Shown piece after piece: positions 61,206-64,000 of a stretch of 64,000 nucleotides of DNA. Every line of letters begins with the position of its first letter. Within the stretch, counting starts at the first letter, position 1. A model generated the notes under the pieces. It worked only from the letters and a program-made list of their open reading frames with translations, was not told where the DNA came from and made no database searches. The DNA is from CAZGXI01 sp964529715 (lineage in GTDB: Bacteria; Chloroflexota; Anaerolineae; Aggregatilineales; Ch27): the NCBI GenBank assembly GCA_964529715.1, contig CAZGXI010000014.1:43423-107422 (forward strand), read 5' to 3'. Position numbers and translations under genes: made by a program.

Positions 61206-62306
61206 TCACGCCTGGGCCAGAAAGGCGTCCATCGCGCCGAGCAGCCTTTCGATGTGAGCTGGCTGCGCGTCGCCCATATGCGCGATGCGGAAGGTCTCAT
61301 CCTTGATCTTGCCGTAGCCGCCGCCGAGGGTGATGTGCTGCTTTTTGAGATGGGCCTGTAAGGCGGGGAAGTCGATGCCGCGCGTGTTGCGGACGGTGCT
61401 CACGGTCGGGCTGTGGTAGCCTGCTTCGCTATACATGGCGAAGCCCTGCCGCTCCACCCAGGCGCGCACCATCCCAGCCATCTGGGCGTGGCGGCGGAAG
61501 CGATTGGCGTACCCTTCGGCGCGGATAGCGTCCAACTGTCGGTCGGCGGCGTACATCAGGCTGATCGGCGGCGTGGCGGGGGTGTTGTTCTTTTCGTGGT
61601 GCTTTTCCAATGTCAGCACGTCGAAGTAGTAGCCACGATGGGGAATCGCCTTCGCCCGCGCCAACACGCGGTCACTCACCGCGCCGAAGGCAATCCCCGG
61701 CGGCAGCGCGAAGCACTTCTGCGACGACGTGACCACCAGGTCGATGCCCCAGGCCGCCGTGTCGAGTTCTGCGCCCAGCCAGCAGGAGACGGCATCCACC
61801 AGAAACAGCGTATCGGGATAGCCGTGCATGATCTCGGCATATTGCGGCAGCGGGTTCATCACGCCGGTGCTGGTCTCGTTGTAAACCAGCGCCACCGCGT
61901 CATAGTGCTTCTGCTTCAACGCATCGGCCAGTTGTTCCGGCTTGACGGCCTGTCCCCAGGGAACTTCCAGCACGTCCACCTGCTTGCCGTTCTCGCGGCT
62001 AACCCCCGCCCAACGCTCGCTGAACGCGCCGTTGACCAGGTGCAGCACCGGCTGATCGTCGCGTACACAGCAGCGCGAGGCGCTCTCCCAGATGCCGCTG
62101 CCGGAGGAGGTGTAGATATACACGCGGTAACCATCCCCGACGAAGAAGGCTTCCTTGAGCTTGGGTTGCAGGCGGGCGTACAGGTCTGCGAAAGCCTTGC
62201 TGCGGTGGCCGATCATCCAGCCGCCCTGTGCATCCAGGATTTCGCGCCGCACCTCCACCGGGCCGGGGATAAACAGAACATCGTGGTCGAAAATATCGTC
62301 GGTCAT
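61206..62306 (-). CDS. Class V aminotransferase (serine/alanine-glyoxylate type)
   Basis: 366 residues. PLP-dependent; the Schiff-base lysine lies in TSSQKCFALPPG (near 197), and FIPGPVEVRREILDAQGG, TSSGSGIWESASRCC and LVDAVSCWLGAE fit the small-subunit class V group that includes serine-pyruvate, alanine-glyoxylate and 2-aminoethylphosphonate transaminases. The exact amino donor cannot be told. ATG 62306 (MTDDIFDHD) was chosen over a frame extension of 19 residues. The gap on its 5' side holds the facing heptad repeats. Confidence 0.88.
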   Translation of the reverse strand: MTDDIFDHDVLFIPGPVEVRREILDAQGGWMIGHRSKAFADLYARLQPKLKEAFFVGDGYRVYIYTSSGSGIWESASRCCVRDDQPVLHLVNGAFSERWAGVSRENGKQVDVLEVPWGQAVKPEQLADALKQKHYDAVALVYNETSTGVMNPLPQYAEIMHGYPDTLFLVDAVSCWLGAELDTAAWGIDLVVTSSQKCFALPPGIAFGAVSDRVLARAKAIPHRGYYFDVLTLEKHHEKNNTPATPPISLMYAADRQLDAIRAEGYANRFRRHAQMAGMVRAWVERQGFAMYSEAGYHSPTVSTVRNTRGIDFPALQAHLKKQHITLGGGYGKIKDETFRIAHMGDAQPAHIERLLGAMDAFLAQA

Positions 62307-62361
62307 GGGATGAAGACTCCTTTTATGCACCCAAACGAACGGCAGACTGCCAGCAGACAGC

Positions 62362-62505
62362 ATTCAGCGTTCAGCCATCAGCAAACCGCATGGGCGAGAT
62401 TCGAGGGCAGGCTTATTCCACCGGGCAGAACCCCATCGCAGAACCGGGCGTAGAGTCTGCTTGCCACCTGCTGACGGCTGAATGCTGACCGCTGATCGCT
62501 GACGG
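62362..62505. repeat. Facing pair of 7-bp tandem repeats next to the isomerase stop
   Basis: Left tract: ATTCAGC, GTTCAGC, CATCAGC. Right tract in opposite sense: CTGACGG, CTGAATG, CTGACCG, CTGATCG, CTGACGG (62471-62505), which abuts the stop codon of the isomerase gene. A 90-base segment lies between. Confidence 0.75.
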
Positions 62506-63567
62506 CTATTGCGTCGCCAATCCCTCTTTGAGCAGATCGATCTGCGGGACGGGCGTGGGATCGACCTCGTTCATCATCGCCAGGTAGTAGCTGGCATAAT
62601 CCCCGTACTGGGTGACGGTGAGCATTTGCGCCAGGCGCGTTTCGCCCAGCGCCGTCACGGTGTCGGTGTTGATCCCCTGCATCATCAGCAGGCGGCGGGT
62701 GAGGTCGTGGCGCAGGTGCACGCGCGGGTGGTCATAGGCGGAACGGAGGAAGATCACCATCCATTTGTCCATGACCGCCGCCGGGAATTCCGTCCCGACG
62801 GTGCCGTTGTGGTTCATCTCCGGCAGGGCATCGTATTCGGCCCACGACTTGGCGTTCTCGTTGAACTGCGCTTTCCAGCGTCGGGCGACCGGGGCCAAGA
62901 TGCCGCTACCATAAAAGACCCCCACCCGTCCGCAGAACTGCCCGGCCAGTCGTTTGGCGGGGTTTTCGGCCAGGGGCACGTCGGCGCCGTAGGTGTCGTT
63001 GCCTTGCCGCAGCAGATCGACCGCCTCCTCGATCTCGGCGTCCAGCCCGACGGCCAGCCCCAACCGGTCCGCCAGCCCGATCAGCAGGCCGAAGCTCCAA
63101 CCCAGAGCGGCGCGCGGCTGGCAGGCGATGGTGAAATCCCAGTACGGCACCCCGGCGGCGCGCGCGCGTTCGATCAGCGCCCCGCCGGTGGCAATGGCGA
63201 GCACCTGCACGCCGCGTTCCAGGGCCTGGTCGAAGGCAGAGAGCGTTTCCTCGGTGTTGCCGCTCTTGCTACTGGCGATCACCAGTGTTTCCGGCCCGGC
63301 GGCGAAGGCAGGCAAGACGTAATCGCGGTTGACCAGGATCGGGATCGGGCAGCGGTCGGCGATCAAGGCGGCTAGCAGGTCACCGCCGATGGCGCTGCCG
63401 CCCATGCCGTTGATCACGATCTGGCGGACCTGCCGGAAGGTGTCCGGCAGGGGCAGGCTGCGGGCGCGCAGCCAGGCCGCTTCAAGCTGATCGGGCAGAG
63501 CCGTGATGTAACCGAGCATGTCTTCCGGGTCGAGCGCGCGGAAATCTTGCGGGTCATCCAGGTTCAT
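62506..63567 (-). CDS. Bifunctional phosphoglucose/phosphomannose isomerase
   Basis: 353 residues. Two SIS sugar-isomerase domains. Motifs: INGMGGSAIGGDLL, VIASSKSGNTEETLSAFD, the base-type PEMNHNGTVGTEFP with Glu and His. The length and NGMGGSAIGGDLL are typical of the archaeal/Chloroflexota/Aquifex bifunctional enzyme rather than classic Pgi. It interconverts glucose 6-phosphate and fructose 6-phosphate and also mannose 6-phosphate. ATG 63567 with GAGAGG; a GTG at 63573 is the alternative. Confidence 0.93.
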   Translation of the reverse strand: MNLDDPQDFRALDPEDMLGYITALPDQLEAAWLRARSLPLPDTFRQVRQIVINGMGGSAIGGDLLAALIADRCPIPILVNRDYVLPAFAAGPETLVIASSKSGNTEETLSAFDQALERGVQVLAIATGGALIERARAAGVPYWDFTIACQPRAALGWSFGLLIGLADRLGLAVGLDAEIEEAVDLLRQGNDTYGADVPLAENPAKRLAGQFCGRVGVFYGSGILAPVARRWKAQFNENAKSWAEYDALPEMNHNGTVGTEFPAAVMDKWMVIFLRSAYDHPRVHLRHDLTRRLLMMQGINTDTVTALGETRLAQMLTVTQYGDYASYYLAMMNEVDPTPVPQIDLLKEGLATQ

Positions 63568-63733
63568 CAGCACACCTCTCCCCCCTCAACGACGGCGACG
63601 GGATGCCATTGTAGCGCGAAGCCATCGAATCGCACACGGCAGGTTGAACCGCCCGACCTGTTCGCTTTGCACAGGAGAAAGGAGGCCGACAGGGGATTGA
63701 TCCCACGCGCGGAAACAGCCGGTCAGCGCGACA

Positions 63734-64000
63734 CTATCTCAGCAGCAGTAAAGACGAAAGCGGCAGGGCAATGATGCGCGGATCGGCAATGACCACATCA
63801 TCGGTCAGCGTGATCAGGATGCCGAAGGGCGCATTGTAGACTGTCTTCTCGATAAACGCGCGCAACCCCAGGGTATCACGGTGGCCATCAATGCGATGGC
63901 GGTATTTTACTTCAAGGGGAATACGCTGTTCCCCGATGGTGATGACAAAGTCGATTTCCGGCTCTGTTCCTCTTTCGGGAAACCAGGCGAGGTCCAGATC
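63734..64000 (-). CDS. C-terminal end of a DUF4143-type AAA ATPase (5' end beyond window)
   Basis: The last 88 residues. TEPEIDFVITIGEQRIPLEV, followed by KY, is the E-x-D plus E-x-K pattern of the PD-(D/E)XK-like DUF4143 domain that follows the ATPase domain in such proteins; the end IALPLSSLLLLR is also typical. The ATPase domain would lie beyond the window edge. Function unknown; these proteins are common in mobile or defence contexts. Confidence 0.7.
   Translation of the reverse strand, partial: DLDLAWFPERGTEPEIDFVITIGEQRIPLEVKYRHRIDGHRDTLGLRAFIEKTVYNAPFGILITLTDDVVIADPRIIALPLSSLLLLR

Overview
The window is a GC-rich bacterial chromosomal segment of about 57 protein genes on both strands, with no rRNA, tRNA, CRISPR array or intact transposase that I can recognise. 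The gene content suggests a Chloroflexota bacterium, probably of the Anaerolineae. The evidence is many carbohydrate ABC transporters, lipoproteins with Thr/Pro/Glu-rich linkers after the lipobox, LysM secreted proteins, a bifunctional phosphoglucose/phosphomannose isomerase, an NAD-type 6-phosphogluconate dehydrogenase, a tungsten-type aldehyde:ferredoxin oxidoreductase and DprE1/DprE2-like proteins. The class assignment is inference from family content, not from a marker gene.

Layout. 1-3.4 kb: a minus-strand pentose/hexose ABC importer (binding protein, permease, ATPase cut by the window edge). 3.7-7.6 kb: a small membrane protein, a uroporphyrinogen-decarboxylase-like protein, a secreted beta-propeller protein and a class III sirtuin. 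7.7-9.1 kb: rplJ-rplL with a strong promoter, an attenuator hairpin and a terminator. 9.1-21.2 kb: a pentapeptide-repeat protein, a BtrH-like protein, a GH2 glycosidase, gnd-zwf, a hybrid sensor kinase, a YesL-like membrane protein and a glycosidase-like protein. 21.4-25.8 kb: a secreted propeller and molybdenum-cofactor genes (moeA, mobA) with an orphan ECF-type ATPase. 25.8-29.4 kb: a second sugar ABC importer (binding protein and two permeases, no ATPase). 29.5-35.8 kb: LysM protein, pgl, an NITQ-type protein, a repeat-rich island, a 2H-phosphoesterase-like protein, a methyltransferase-like protein, and a GH-A glycosidase-like protein whose C-terminal module recurs as a stand-alone gene. 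36-49.8 kb: asnS, glsB-like, a TPR sensor kinase, two tandem GH13 alpha-glycosidases, a TGS-uridine kinase, crtB-crtI and ilvD. 49.9-54.9 kb: a DprE1/DprE2-like pair, 20-bp tandem repeats, and an operon of AOR, class II aldolase and a MoaD-like protein. 55-64 kb: YgfZ, two BMP-type binding proteins, an alpha/beta hydrolase, two zinc-ribbon FHA proteins, a class V aminotransferase, the bifunctional isomerase, and the 3' end of a DUF4143-type ATPase gene.

How the genes fit together. The organism imports and hydrolyses carbohydrate (two sugar importers, GH2, GH13 x2, two GH-A-like proteins). It routes hexose phosphate through the isomerase and a complete oxidative pentose phosphate path (zwf, pgl, gnd). 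It appears to couple sugar-phosphate aldol cleavage to ferredoxin reduction through the AOR operon, which would need the pterin cofactor supplied by moeA, mobA and the MoaD-like protein.

The strongest unexpected signal is in non-coding DNA. Two miniature mobile elements (22700-22869 and 31528-31678) share a 20-bp end, and each is flanked by a perfect 8-bp direct repeat. A related family of short perfect palindromes with a 2-3 nt centre supplies the stop codons of two genes. Degenerate 7-bp tandem repeats occur repeatedly between genes, at three loci as facing (inverted) pairs. The strongest protein candidates for new biology are the AOR-aldolase-MoaD operon, the shared unknown C-terminal module at 33.7 and 35.2 kb, and the NITQ-type protein at 31 kb.
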